The translations under genes and the position numbers were made by a program. Below the pieces are notes generated by a model, which searched no databases, was not told where the DNA came from, and worked only from the letters and a program-made list of their open reading frames with translations. This document shows positions 27,450 through 36,237 of a DNA stretch of 64,000 bases, one piece after another (the stretch's first letter is position 1; every line of letters starts with the position of its first letter). The stretch comes from Amycolatopsis sp. A133 (GTDB lineage Bacteria > Actinomycetota > Actinomycetes > Mycobacteriales > Pseudonocardiaceae), in NCBI RefSeq assembly GCF_031082405.1, contig NZ_JAVHJU010000025.1, forward strand, positions 124,001-188,000, in the 5' to 3' direction.

Positions 27450-27465
27450 ACTGGTCCAGACCGGT
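27450..27465 (-). promoter_or_regulatory. dre (DasR) box 3
   Basis: ACTGGTCCAGACCGGT: the left half is a perfect dre arm, the right arm has one change (GACCG). 34 bp from box 2. Confidence 0.65.
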
Positions 27466-27500
27466 TACGCAGCGCACGCGAAGGAGTACCGCACGGGCGG

Positions 27501-28493
27501 TCACGTGCCGCCCGAGCCGAGCACCGCCAGACCCAGCGGCGTGATGTGGTGCGTGGCCAGGTTTTCGTGCCGGTCGGTGCTGATGAGCCCCGCGTCGCGC
27601 AGGACGTTGGTGTGGTGGCTGACGGTCGCCGGGGCGACGCCGGCCTGCCTCGCCAGCCGGGTGGTGGTGCAACCGGCGACGGCCGAACGCAGGATCGTGG
27701 CCCGGGTGGCGCCGAGCAGCGCACCCACGTGGTCACCGCCGCGCCGGCCGGCCAGCAGCCGGGCCCCGGCGTGGATCGGCACGGCCAGGACCGGGCGCAG
27801 CCGGGGATCCGCCAGCGCGACCGGGTGGTGCACCCCGAAGTAGCTGGGGATCAGTACCAGCCCCCGGCCGTCGAGGAACAGGTCGCGGTCGATCGGGTAG
27901 TCGACGGTGAGCACCGGCGGCCGCCAGCTGGTGGCCGGTCCGAGCCACCGCAGCAGCCCTTCGGGCCCGGCGTGCACGTAGCGCTGGATCGCCCCGGCGC
28001 ACTCGATGCGCAGGGCCTGCCCGATCACTTCGAGGTGCGGCTCGATCAGGCACCGGAAGTAAACGCGCAACGCCCGCTCGAGGTGCAGCAACGCGGCCGC
28101 CTTCCCGGCGGCCAGCTCGTCCAGCCACGTCGCCCCGGCTCCCACGGCCGGCCGCAGCCGCCGGATTTCCGCCCGCAGGCGCCGCCGCGGCGTGGCCAGC
28201 ACCAGTTCGGCACCCGCACCGATGTCGGGCACCTCGGCGGGCGGCGTCAGGAAGTCCGGGAAGTAGGCCGCGTGCGGCGCGACCGTGATCAGTGATTGAA
28301 CCGCCGGCCGCAGGCAGCTGTCCGCGTTGACGCGCTCACGCACCCGCCGCCGCCAGAGCTCGAAGGACAACCCGCCCGCGGTGTGCTGCAGGGCCTGCAC
28401 GCTGCCGACGACCTCCCACATCAGGTCGGGCTCCAGTTTCAGCCGCGTCCGCGCGAGATCGGCGTCGGTGAAGTGGATGCGCAAGTGCGGCAC
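27501..28493 (-). CDS. ArsR-type winged-helix regulator with a long N-terminal domain
   Basis: 330 residues from GTG (VPHLRIHFTDADLARTRLK), preceded by GGGGGGA. The C-terminal 90 residues are an ArsR winged helix: 'RGGDHVGALLGATRATILRSAVAGCTTTRLARQAGVAPATVSHHTNVLRDAGLISTDRHENLATHHITPLG'. The N-terminal ~230 residues ('LWRRRVRERV', 'WLDELAAGKAAALLHLERALRVYFRCLIEPHLE') match the DUF5937-like domain found in actinobacterial regulators. No metal-binding Cys pair is seen. Downstream is the chitinase control region; target unknown. Confidence 0.8.
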   Translation of the reverse strand: MPHLRIHFTDADLARTRLKLEPDLMWEVVGSVQALQHTAGGLSFELWRRRVRERVNADSCLRPAVQSLITVAPHAAYFPDFLTPPAEVPDIGAGAELVLATPRRRLRAEIRRLRPAVGAGATWLDELAAGKAAALLHLERALRVYFRCLIEPHLEVIGQALRIECAGAIQRYVHAGPEGLLRWLGPATSWRPPVLTVDYPIDRDLFLDGRGLVLIPSYFGVHHPVALADPRLRPVLAVPIHAGARLLAGRRGGDHVGALLGATRATILRSAVAGCTTTRLARQAGVAPATVSHHTNVLRDAGLISTDRHENLATHHITPLGLAVLGSGGT

Positions 28494-28598
28494 GTCGTCC
28501 CCCCGGACCCTGGAAGCACTCCCGCGCTCAGGAGCCGCCGACCGGCCGCCCAGGTACAAAAGTCAGCCAGGAGGAGCAATTGCTCCGGTGCTGAGACG

Positions 28599-28640
28599 CA
28601 AGCAGGGCCTCGCTTCCCGTGGGAAACGAGGCCCTGCTTG
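28599..28640 (-). terminator. Terminator of the tRNA transcript
   Basis: Long near-perfect stem (AAGCAGGGCCTCG paired with CGAGGCCCTGCTT, extended by TTCCC/GGGAA) with a 2-base tip, just downstream of tRNA-Arg on the minus strand. Confidence 0.8.
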
Positions 28641-28663
28641 GTATTGCTGTCTCAACCTTACGT

Positions 28664-28736
28664 GCGCCCGAAGGGATTCGAACCCCTGACCTTCTGATCC
28701 GTAGTCAGATGCTCTATCCAGCTGAGCTACGGGCGC
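28664..28736 (-). tRNA. tRNA-Arg (anticodon ACG)
   Basis: 73-base cloverleaf. Acceptor GCGCCCG/CGGGCGC, D-arm with AGCTCAGCTGGATAGAGC, anticodon stem TCTGA/TCAGA around loop CTACGGA (anticodon ACG), and T-arm GGGGTTCGAATCCC. The 3' CCA is not encoded. Lies 42 bases after tRNA-Ser on the same strand. Confidence 0.96.
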
Positions 28737-28778
28737 GTGTTCAGTTGTAACCTAGCACCCAGCGAACCGGGTACCAGC

Positions 28779-28867
28779 GGAGGCTCCGGGATTTGAACCC
28801 GGGAGGGGGGGTTACCCCCAACCGCATTAGCAGTGCGGCGCCATAGACCAGACTAGGCGAAGCCTCC
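28779..28867 (-). tRNA. tRNA-Ser (anticodon GCT)
   Basis: 89 bases with the long variable arm typical of serine tRNAs. Acceptor GGAGGCT/AGCCTCC (with one wobble), anticodon stem CCGCA/TGCGG around CTGCTAA (anticodon GCT, reads AGC/AGU), T-loop GGGTTCAAATCCC. No encoded CCA. Confidence 0.96.
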
Positions 28868-28932
28868 TGGGCCCAACGACCACTGCTCAGATAGGTTACA
28901 CACCCCCCGATCACCCCGGAACAGCACCCCCC

Positions 28933-30648
28933 TTACGCCCGGCGCAGCAGTCTGAGCAGGCGCGGAGAGCGCCCGCCCAGGCCCTCGGCCTCGAACGTCG
29001 CGATGCCGACGCGCGGGAGTTCGCGCACTCCCGGGTACACCAGATACCTGGGCACCCAGCGCGGCTGGAACTTCGCGTTGAAGCGGTACAGCGTCTCGAT
29101 CTGGATCCAGCGCGAGAAGAAGTGCAGCACCTTCGCCGCCGACTTCGCTACCGGGCCGGCGCCGATTCGCTGTCCCTGCTCCATCAAGGCGCGGAACGCC
29201 GCGAAGTTCAGGGAAACCTGCGAGACGCCGTGGCGGCCGGCCGCCAGGAGGAGTTCCGAAATCATCAGCTCGTTGACGCCGTTGTCGGCCGTGCGGTCGC
29301 GGCGCATGACGTCCAGTGACAGGCCCGCCTTGCCCCACGGCACGAACTGGAGCACCCCGCGGACCTGGCCGCCCTGCTCGGCCGTCACCAGCACCGAACC
29401 CGGGTCGCCCATGCGGCCGAGGGCCATCGAAAAGCCGCGTTCGGTGTCCGTGCCGCGCCAGTTCGCCGCGAGGACCTCCAGCTCGGCCAGTTCGCCGGGG
29501 CGCAGGTCCTCGGCCCGGCGCACCAGCACCTTGTAGCCCGCGCGCTTCGTGCGGGCCGCCGCCTGGCGGACGCCGCGCATGGTGCGGCCGTCCAAGGTGA
29601 AGCCGTCGGCGTCGACGACCGCTTCGTCGCCGATTTCCAGCACCTCCAGGCCGAAGCGGGCCCAGACCGTCGCGCCGAGTTCCGAGACGCCCATCGCCGC
29701 CGGGATCCAGCCGCCCCGGCGGCAGACCTCCAGGTACTCCTCGATCGCGCCCGGCCAGGCCTCGTGGTCGCCGAGCGGGTCGGCCGAGGACAGCGCGACT
29801 CCGGCGATCACGCGGTAGGTGACGGCAGCCTTGCCCGTCTTCGAGAACACCGCGAACTTGTCGCGCCGCAGCGCGAAGTAGCCGAGCGAGTCGCGCTCGC
29901 CGTGCTCGTCCAGCAGCCGGCGCAGCCGCGCGACCTCCTCGTCGGTCAGCCGCGGGGCCGGCTCGGCCGAGCGCAGCAGGAAGTACGCCGACACCAGGAC
30001 CGCGGCGAGGCCGAACAGCAGGCCGACGGCGGCGGTGAGGTCCTCCAGCCACATCTGGTGGAACACCGCGGGTCCGCTGGCGGCGACCAGCGCGAGCGCG
30101 GACTCCACCAACCGGTCGCCGAAGCCCATCGGCTCCAGGACCGCCCGCGGTGCCACGGACAGCAGGATGAGGTTGATCACGAACCCGGCCAGCGCGAGCT
30201 GGGCGAACACGCGCATCGCGCGCCAGGGCCCCACCACCGGGTCCGGCTTCGCCACGAAGTACCGCCGGTTCGCGATCAGGCCCACCAGCAGCACCACCGA
30301 CACCAGACCCGCGCCGAAGACGTGCTTCAGCCCCAGGTGCGACACCGTGAGCAGCACCGTCGCGCCGACCGCCAGCTGCCACGCCCGGCGCTTGCGGCGC
30401 CGGAGCCCCGCGGCCAGCAGCACCAGCAGCACGCCCATGACCAACGCCACCGTCGCCGCCGCGACCGTCGCCTCCTGCGGCAGCTCCAGCCATTCGGCGA
30501 GGTGGCCGCGCAGGCTGCGCCGCCCGGCCGGGATCAGGATTGAGCCCAGGGTCAGCAGCCCGGCCAGCCGGGTCACCCAGGTGATCACCCCCACGGTGGT
30601 GGCCCCGGCCACCTTCCAGGTGATCTGCGCGCGTGTCCCCGTCACCAC
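28933..30648 (-). CDS. MprF-like membrane protein with LPG-synthetase (DUF2156) domain
   Basis: 571 residues. The first ~235 residues hold about six to seven membrane helices; the rest is the GNAT-like DUF2156 catalytic domain of lysyl-phosphatidylglycerol synthases: 'DSLGYFALRRDKFAVFSKTGKAAVTYRVIAGVALSSADPLGDHEAW', 'RGFSMALGRMGDPGSVLV', 'GVNELMISELLLAAGRHGVSQVSLNFAAFR' and 'LYRFNAKFQPRWVPRYLVYPG'. Such enzymes transfer an amino acid from tRNA to phosphatidylglycerol at the membrane, altering surface charge. No lysyl-tRNA-synthetase domain is fused. Proximity to two tRNA genes is probably chance. Confidence 0.88.
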   Translation of the reverse strand: MVTGTRAQITWKVAGATTVGVITWVTRLAGLLTLGSILIPAGRRSLRGHLAEWLELPQEATVAAATVALVMGVLLVLLAAGLRRRKRRAWQLAVGATVLLTVSHLGLKHVFGAGLVSVVLLVGLIANRRYFVAKPDPVVGPWRAMRVFAQLALAGFVINLILLSVAPRAVLEPMGFGDRLVESALALVAASGPAVFHQMWLEDLTAAVGLLFGLAAVLVSAYFLLRSAEPAPRLTDEEVARLRRLLDEHGERDSLGYFALRRDKFAVFSKTGKAAVTYRVIAGVALSSADPLGDHEAWPGAIEEYLEVCRRGGWIPAAMGVSELGATVWARFGLEVLEIGDEAVVDADGFTLDGRTMRGVRQAAARTKRAGYKVLVRRAEDLRPGELAELEVLAANWRGTDTERGFSMALGRMGDPGSVLVTAEQGGQVRGVLQFVPWGKAGLSLDVMRRDRTADNGVNELMISELLLAAGRHGVSQVSLNFAAFRALMEQGQRIGAGPVAKSAAKVLHFFSRWIQIETLYRFNAKFQPRWVPRYLVYPGVRELPRVGIATFEAEGLGGRSPRLLRLLRRA

Positions 30649-30685
30649 CCGTGCAACCCGTCACGGACGATCATGCTTCCCCCGT

Positions 30686-32665
30686 CTACCCCCCGGCGAG
30701 CTCCACGAACGGCGCCAGTGCCGCCGGGTTGGCCAGCGCGTCGCGGCTGACGGCCCGGTCGGGAGCCACACCGGCGAGGATTTTCTTCACCGGTACCTCA
30801 CACTTTTTACCGTTCAAGGTACGAGGTACCTCGGAGACCACGACGAACCGATCGGGTACATGGCGTGGTGACAGGGCGCTACGGAGTTCCTTCCGCAGCC
30901 GGGGCTCGACGTCTTCGAGCTCGACGCCGGCGGCGAGCACCACAAAACAGAGGAGCTGACCGTCCTCGTTCCCGGCCGCCGAGGTGTCCACGACCAGGGA
31001 GTCGGCGATCTCGTCGTAGCCCTCGACGACCCGGTAGAACTCGGCCGTGCCCATCCGGACGCCGCCGCGGTTGAGCGTCGAGTCGCTGCGGCCGTAGATC
31101 ACCGCCGAGCCGCGGCTGGTGATCCGGATCCAGTCCCCGTGGCGCCAGAGGCCCGGGTACATCTCGAAGTACGCCTCACGCAGCCGCGAGCCGTCGGGGT
31201 CGTTCCAGAAGAACACCGGCATCGACGGCATCGGCTTGGTGATGACCAGCTCGCCGACCTCCTCGACGACGGTGTGGCCCGCCTCGTCGAAGGCGTTGAC
31301 CGCGGCGCCCAGCGCCGGGCAGGACAGCTCGCCGAGCCAGACCGGGACGTCGGGCGCCGACGCGACGAACGCCGCGCACAGGTCGGTGCCGCCGGAGACG
31401 GAGCAGATCTGGACGTTCCGCCCGACCTCGTTCACGATCCACCGGAAGCCTTCGACGCTCAGCGGCGCGCCGGTGGAGCCCAGCGCGCGCAGCCCGGTCA
31501 GGTCGTAGCGCTCGGCGGGCTTGATGCCGGCCTTGAGGCAGCTCTGGATGAACGGCGCCGACGTGCCGAAGTAGGTGACGCGGTGCTGCTCGGCCAGCCG
31601 CCAGAGCGCGTTCAGGTCCGGGTACCCCGGGCTGCCGTCGTAGAGCACGATCGTGGTGCCGACCAGCAGGCCGGAGATGAGGAAGTTCCACATCATCCAG
31701 CCGGTGGTGCTGAACCAGAAGAACCGGTCGCCGGGCCCGAGGTCGGTCTGCAGGGCGAGGGCCTTGAGGTGTTCGAGCGTGATGCCGCCGTGGCCGTGCA
31801 CGATGCCCTTCGGCAGGCCGGTGGTGCCGGACGAGTAGAGCACCCACAGCGGGTGCGCGAACTCGACCGGCTCGAACAGCAGCGGCGCTCCCTGGTGCGT
31901 CGCGAGCAGCTCGTCCCAGTCGAGGGCGCCGTCCATGCGGCCTTCGCCGACGTACTCGACGAGCACGGTCGCGGCCAACGACGGCAGCTGCGCCTGCAGG
32001 TCGGCGATCGTCGTCCGGATGTCGAACTGGCGGCCGTTGTAGGCGTAGGCGTTGACCGCGAAGAGCACCTTCGGCTCGATCTGCACGAAGCGGTCCGCGA
32101 CGGCGCGGACGCCGAAGTCCGGCGAGCAGGACGACCAGATCGCCCCGATGCTCGCCGCGGCGAGGAACGCGACCAGCGTCTGCGGGCAGTTCGGCGCCAA
32201 CGCGACGACCCGGTCGCCCTTGCCGACGCCCAGTTCGAGCAACGCCGCCCGCGCGGCGGCGACCTGCGCGCGAAGCTCGCCGTACGTCAGGTGGTTCGCG
32301 AAGCCGTCTTCGCGGTGGAAGATCACCGCCGTCTCGTCGTCGCCCTTCGCGGCGCCCGCGACGCCGGGGGTGAGCGCGTGCTCGGCGTAGTTGAGGGTGC
32401 CGCCCTCGAACCAGACGGCGTCCGGCATGCCGCCCGAGAGCACCTCGCCCGGCTGGTCGTGCCAGCGGACGCCGAGGAAGTCCGCGACCGCCGCCCAGAA
32501 GTCCGGGCCGCGCTCGACCGAGAACTCCCACAACGAGCGGTAGTCGTCCACCTCGACGCCGCGCTCGGCGCGCAGCCACCGGCGGAAGGCGTCGATCTTG
32601 GTGTCGGCAACGTGGCCCGGCTCGGGGCGCCAGAGCACTTCGGGGGCGTCGGCGGTGTGCGTCAC
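30686..32665 (-). CDS. aacS: Acetoacetyl-CoA synthetase (acetoacetate-CoA ligase)
   Basis: 659 residues, the usual AacS length. ATP/AMP motif 'LYSSGTTGLPKGIVH' near 285, then 'WFSTTGWMMWNFLISGLLVG', 'SVSGGTDLCAAFV', 'WRHGDWIRITSRGSAVIYGRSDSTLNRGGVRMGTAEFY' and the catalytic Lys region 'TLNGKKCEVPVKKILAG' near the end. The 'GGTDLC' and 'TGWMMWN' blocks are characteristic of AacS rather than acetyl-CoA synthetase. It activates acetoacetate to acetoacetyl-CoA in the cytosol for lipid or polyhydroxybutyrate/isoprenoid precursor use. Monocistronic by position. Confidence 0.93.
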   Translation of the reverse strand: MTHTADAPEVLWRPEPGHVADTKIDAFRRWLRAERGVEVDDYRSLWEFSVERGPDFWAAVADFLGVRWHDQPGEVLSGGMPDAVWFEGGTLNYAEHALTPGVAGAAKGDDETAVIFHREDGFANHLTYGELRAQVAAARAALLELGVGKGDRVVALAPNCPQTLVAFLAAASIGAIWSSCSPDFGVRAVADRFVQIEPKVLFAVNAYAYNGRQFDIRTTIADLQAQLPSLAATVLVEYVGEGRMDGALDWDELLATHQGAPLLFEPVEFAHPLWVLYSSGTTGLPKGIVHGHGGITLEHLKALALQTDLGPGDRFFWFSTTGWMMWNFLISGLLVGTTIVLYDGSPGYPDLNALWRLAEQHRVTYFGTSAPFIQSCLKAGIKPAERYDLTGLRALGSTGAPLSVEGFRWIVNEVGRNVQICSVSGGTDLCAAFVASAPDVPVWLGELSCPALGAAVNAFDEAGHTVVEEVGELVITKPMPSMPVFFWNDPDGSRLREAYFEMYPGLWRHGDWIRITSRGSAVIYGRSDSTLNRGGVRMGTAEFYRVVEGYDEIADSLVVDTSAAGNEDGQLLCFVVLAAGVELEDVEPRLRKELRSALSPRHVPDRFVVVSEVPRTLNGKKCEVPVKKILAGVAPDRAVSRDALANPAALAPFVELAGG

Positions 32666-32757
32666 GCCCCGAGCCTAATCCCTCGGATCGAGAAGTCACC
32701 GTGGTCGGAACCGACACGGAACCGGGGTGGGGGAATGTGCGCCGCCCACACCTACAC

Positions 32758-32807
32758 AGTGGCGCGCAGCGCCTCGATTGAGGGTGGTGGGGGGCATGGA
32801 TGGATTA
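32758..32807 (-). repeat. Dispersed double-hairpin repeat, copy 3
   Basis: Shares AG(T/C)GGCGCG, GCGCCTCGATTGAGGG and the G-rich tail with copies 1 and 2; the tail is shorter and altered. On the minus strand it begins at the TAA of the dienelactone-hydrolase-like gene, as copy 2 does at its neighbour's TAA, and so would fold in that gene's 3' UTR. Confidence 0.7.
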
Positions 32808-33434
32808 CCGCAGGTGCGCGTCGAACCAGTTGAGCGTGCGCTGCCAGGCCTCCGCGGCCGCGCCCGGGTCAGCGTCGAAGCGGTGGTTCGCGCCCGGGTA
32901 GTGGACGACGTTGGTGGCGACCTTCGCCGACGCGGCGGCGTCGCGCAGGCGCTCGACTTCGGCACCGCCCGCCTCGTCGCCGGCGTCGCCGTACATGCCG
33001 AGCCACGGGCTGGTGAGCCGCCCGGCGATCTCGACCAGCGCGGGCAGCTCGGCGGCCTGCTGCCCGCCGACGCTGACCGCGGCCCCGAGCCTGCGGTGCG
33101 ACGCGACGACGAGGGCCGCGGTGCCGCCCAGGTCGAAGCCCATCACGCCGAGCAGGTCGGCCTGGACGCCCCGCTCGACCAGCCAGGCGAGGGTGAGGTC
33201 GGTCGCGTCGAGCAGGTCCTGCTGCGTGAGGCGGTCGTTCTCCAGGTGCGGGGTGACGGTCAGCCAGCCCTCCGTGGCCAGGCTCGCGAGCAGCAGCTTC
33301 ACCCCGTCGGTGACGCCGTCGGCCTCGTGCAGCACCACCAAGCCGCCGCGTAGCGCGCCCTCGGGTTCCGAAAAGGTCAGGCGCAGGGTGCGGCCGTCGG
33401 TGCGCTGGTAGTCCACGGTGGAGGTCGACGTCAT
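32805..33434 (-). CDS. Dienelactone hydrolase-like protein with Asp at the nucleophile position
   Basis: 209 residues from ATG (MTSTSTVDYQRTDGR). Alpha/beta hydrolase fold of the DLH family: 'GGLVVLHEADGVTDGVK', 'GVMGFDLGGTAALVVASH', 'LGMYGDAGDEAGG', and 'VVHYPGANHRFDAD' with the His. In DLH the elbow is GxCxGG with a catalytic Cys; here it reads GFDLGG, so residue ~101 is Asp. Either an Asp nucleophile as in haloalkane dehalogenases and epoxide hydrolases, or an inactive relative. Its stop marks the edge of repeat copy 3. Confidence 0.82.
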   Translation of the reverse strand: MTSTSTVDYQRTDGRTLRLTFSEPEGALRGGLVVLHEADGVTDGVKLLLASLATEGWLTVTPHLENDRLTQQDLLDATDLTLAWLVERGVQADLLGVMGFDLGGTAALVVASHRRLGAAVSVGGQQAAELPALVEIAGRLTSPWLGMYGDAGDEAGGAEVERLRDAAASAKVATNVVHYPGANHRFDADPGAAAEAWQRTLNWFDAHLR

Positions 33435-33580
33435 TGCCTCACTCAATCACTTGGAGGTGAACGGGTGGAAGTCCGGTGACGCAGGTCGCCGCGGGGAAAC
33501 CGCTTGAAGGGAGTCGCGGGGCGGCGGCCGGGAAAGATACGGTGAGCGGGTCGTCCCGTCGATTTCCAGGAGCGCCGAAG

Positions 33581-34657
33581 ATGCCGTCCGTGTCCCCGCG
33601 TGCCGATCTCGAATCGTTGCCGAAATACGTCCCCGGCCGGACGATCGAAGGCGCGATCAAGCTGGCGAGCAACGAGGTGCCCGGCGGTGCGCTGCCGAGC
33701 GTCGCGCAGGCGATCGCCGAAGCCGCGGCCGGCGTCAACCGCTACCCGGACACCGGTTCGCAGGCGCTGCGGGAGCGGCTGGCACGCGAGCTGGACGTGC
33801 CGGTGGAGCACGTCGCGATCGGTTGCGGCTCGGTGTCGCTGTGCCAGCAGACGATCCAGGCGGTGTGCGCGCCCGGCGACGAGGTCATCTTCGGCTGGCG
33901 CTCGTTCGAGGCGTACCCGATCGTCACGCAGGTCGCGAACGCCGTCTCGGTGAAGGTCCCGATCACCGAGGGCCAGGAGCTCGACCTGGACGCGATGCTC
34001 GCGGCGATCACCGACCGGACGCGCGTGGTCTTCGTCTGCAACCCGAACAACCCCACCGGGACGGCGGTGCGCCGCGCGGAGCTGGAGCGGTTCCTGACCG
34101 CCGTGCCCGAGCACGTGCTGGTGGTGCTGGACGAGGCGTACAAGGAGTTCGTCACCGACCCCGAGGTCCCCGACGGCGTCGAGTACACCCGCAGCCGGCC
34201 GAACGTCATGGTGCTTCGCACGTTCTCGAAAGCGTACGGCCTCGCGGGCCTTCGCGTCGGCTACGCGGTCGCGCCCGAGCCGATCGCCGACGCGCTTCGC
34301 CAGGTGTACGTGGCCTTCTCGGTGAACATGCTGGCCCAGGTGGCCGCGCTGGCGTCGCTGGACGCGGCCGACGAGCTGCTGGCGCGGTGCAAGGACATCG
34401 TCGTGGAGCGCGGGCGGGTGCGGGAGGCGCTGCTCGAAGCGGGCTACCGGGTGCCGGAGACGCAGGCGAACTTCGTCTGGCTGCCGCTGGGTGAGCAGGC
34501 CGTCCCGTTCGCCGAGCACGCGCTGGACCGCAAGCTGGTGGTGCGCCCGTTCGCCGGCGAAGGCGTGCGCGTGACCATCGGGACCCGCGAGGAGAACGAC
34601 GTTTTCCTGGCGGCGGCGCGCGAGTTCCTGATCCGGCCAGAAGTAGGCCGACCCTGA
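33581..34657 (+). CDS. hisC: Histidinol-phosphate (or aromatic) aminotransferase
   Basis: 358 residues from ATG (MPSVSPRADLESLPKYVPG) with AGGAG upstream. Fold-type I PLP enzyme: 'KLASNEVPGG', 'NRYPDTGSQALRERLA', 'CNPNNPTGTAVRRAEL', 'VVLDEAYKEFV' and Schiff-base Lys in 'LRTFSKAYGLAGLRVGYAVAP', with a C-terminal Arg in 'GVRVTIGTREEND'. It is HisC-like. As in many actinomycetes, such an isolated copy outside the his operon may act as an aromatic-amino-acid (Pat-type) transaminase, so the substrate is uncertain. Confidence 0.85.
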   Translation: MPSVSPRADLESLPKYVPGRTIEGAIKLASNEVPGGALPSVAQAIAEAAAGVNRYPDTGSQALRERLARELDVPVEHVAIGCGSVSLCQQTIQAVCAPGDEVIFGWRSFEAYPIVTQVANAVSVKVPITEGQELDLDAMLAAITDRTRVVFVCNPNNPTGTAVRRAELERFLTAVPEHVLVVLDEAYKEFVTDPEVPDGVEYTRSRPNVMVLRTFSKAYGLAGLRVGYAVAPEPIADALRQVYVAFSVNMLAQVAALASLDAADELLARCKDIVVERGRVREALLEAGYRVPETQANFVWLPLGEQAVPFAEHALDRKLVVRPFAGEGVRVTIGTREENDVFLAAAREFLIRPEVGRP

Positions 34658-34727
34658 CGCGGCACGTGACCTCTGCCACGAAGCCATTCGGCCGTGGCTG
34701 CGGTCGGATCAGGAACGATCGGCACAG

Positions 34728-35501
34728 TCAACTCGCGAACTGCTTGACCACCAGCTGGATGACGGCGGCGACGCCGATCACCACGATCACGCCGCGCAGC
34801 ACCGCCGGCGACAACCTCCGGCCGATCTTCGCGCCGAGGAAGCCGCCGGCGGTGGAGCCGATCGCCAGCCACAGCACGACGGCCCAGCTGATCGGCGCGA
34901 CGAAGGCGTAGATCAACCCGGCGACGAGGTTCACGACGGCGGCGAGGACGTTCTTCACGCCGTTGAGCTTCTGCAGCGGCTCCGACAGCAGCATCCCCAT
35001 CACGGCCATCAGCATCACGCCCTGCGCGGCGGTGAAGTACCCACCGTAGATGCCGATGAGGAAGATGAAGAACATCAGCAGCGGCCCGGCTTTTTGCTCG
35101 GTGCCGTTCTGTTCGCGCCGGTCCGCGACCCACTTCGACACCTTCGGCTGGACGATCACGAGGACCACGGCCAGGCCGACCAGCACAGGCACGACGGCCT
35201 CGAAGGCGTCCTTCGGCAGGGAAAGCAGCAGAACGGTCCCGCCGATGGCGCCGAGGAAGGACGCGACGGCGAACTTGGCGGCCTGCGGCCAGTAACCCTT
35301 GAGCTCGTGCCGGTAACCCCAGGCCCCGCTGAGGGTGCCGGGCGCGAGGCCGATGGCGTTGGACGTCGTGGCGGTCACCGGCGGATACCCGAGCGCGACG
35401 AGCACGGGGAAGGTCACGAGCGTCCCCGACCCGACGACGGCGTTGATGGTCCCCGCCCAGATCCCGGCGACCACGACGATCAGCGCGTGCCACCACGTCA
35501 T
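34728..35501 (-). CDS. TauE/SafE-family membrane permease
   Basis: 257 residues, about eight membrane helices. The duplicated family motif appears as 'AGTINAVVGSGTLVTFPVLVALG' near the start and 'GIYGGYFTAAQGVMLMAVMGM' in the second half, with 'ATTSNAIGLAPGTLSGAWGYR' after helix 2. Members export sulfite or organosulfonates or take up anions. Substrate unknown. Starts at ATG (MTWWHALIVVVAG). Confidence 0.9.
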   Translation of the reverse strand: MTWWHALIVVVAGIWAGTINAVVGSGTLVTFPVLVALGYPPVTATTSNAIGLAPGTLSGAWGYRHELKGYWPQAAKFAVASFLGAIGGTVLLLSLPKDAFEAVVPVLVGLAVVLVIVQPKVSKWVADRREQNGTEQKAGPLLMFFIFLIGIYGGYFTAAQGVMLMAVMGMLLSEPLQKLNGVKNVLAAVVNLVAGLIYAFVAPISWAVVLWLAIGSTAGGFLGAKIGRRLSPAVLRGVIVVIGVAAVIQLVVKQFAS

Positions 35502-35570
35502 GAAGCATTCACGTGCGGAGCCTAAGCACCGTGGAGCGCTCCCGCGACGCAGATGTGTCAGGTCAGACAC

Positions 35571-36194
35571 TCACGCGTCTCCTTCCGGTACGTGAGCAGG
35601 GACGACGTCGGAGACCACGCGCCAGCCGAGCGAGGTGTACAGCCCGCGTCCGGCCTCCGAAGCCAGCAGCACGCTCGACCGCACTCCGGCCGCCTCGCCC
35701 AGCCTCTGCATCACCACCCGGCCGAGGCCGCGCCTCCGGTGCTCCGGCTCCGTCTCGATCTTGTCGAACACCGCGACGCCCGAGGCCACCGCGACCTGAC
35801 CCCGGGCCGCCGGAGCGTCACCGGACGACACCAGGACCTCCCACACTGGCCCGTCGCCGATCACCTTCACCGAGTACGGCGCCGGAACGGCCACCGGTGG
35901 AAGCGCTCCGTCGAACGCCATCAGGTACTCCGTCTCCCCCGCCGTCCACCCCGGCGTCAGACCCGCCAGGACGGCGGACCGCGAGCCGCACGTCTTCAGC
36001 CACGTGCCCGGTGCCGCCGCCGTCCGGGCGCGGGAGGCCACCGTGGCCGGTGCGCGCAGCAGGTAGCGCACCCGGTGCCCCGGCAGGCCGACGTCGATGC
36101 GGTAGCCGTCGGGCTCCGAAACCGGTGCCGGTGTGGCCCGCGACACCGCCCAGCCGCGCACCCACGCCCCCAAGATGTCCATGCCGGTGATCAT
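35571..36194 (-). CDS. GNAT-family N-acetyltransferase
   Basis: 207 residues from ATG (MITGMDILGAWV). The acetyl-CoA binding core lies in the C-terminal half: 'GVAVFDKIETEPEHRRRGLGRVVMQRLGEAAG' is motif A with the R/Q-x-x-G-x-G/A pyrophosphate loop (RRRGLG), followed by 'SVLLASEAGRGLYTSLGWRVVSDVV' (motif B). The N-terminal half is a degenerate GNAT-like segment. Acceptor unknown. Divergent from the GntR/FCD gene (43 bp). Confidence 0.85.
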   Translation of the reverse strand: MITGMDILGAWVRGWAVSRATPAPVSEPDGYRIDVGLPGHRVRYLLRAPATVASRARTAAAPGTWLKTCGSRSAVLAGLTPGWTAGETEYLMAFDGALPPVAVPAPYSVKVIGDGPVWEVLVSSGDAPAARGQVAVASGVAVFDKIETEPEHRRRGLGRVVMQRLGEAAGVRSSVLLASEAGRGLYTSLGWRVVSDVVPAHVPEGDA

Positions 36195-36237
36195 GGCAGC
36201 CACCCCCGACAGTTCCGTGAGCTGAGAGGATGAGCGC

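Noticed and set aside
28664..28867. tRNA pair as an integration (att) site
   Set aside because: No integrase gene, no direct repeat of a tRNA 3' end and ordinary chromosomal genes on both sides.
28933..30648. Functional link between the MprF-like gene and the neighbouring tRNA genes
   Set aside because: LPG synthases use lysyl- or alanyl-tRNA; the adjacent genes are tRNA-Ser and tRNA-Arg with their own terminator, so proximity is most likely chance.
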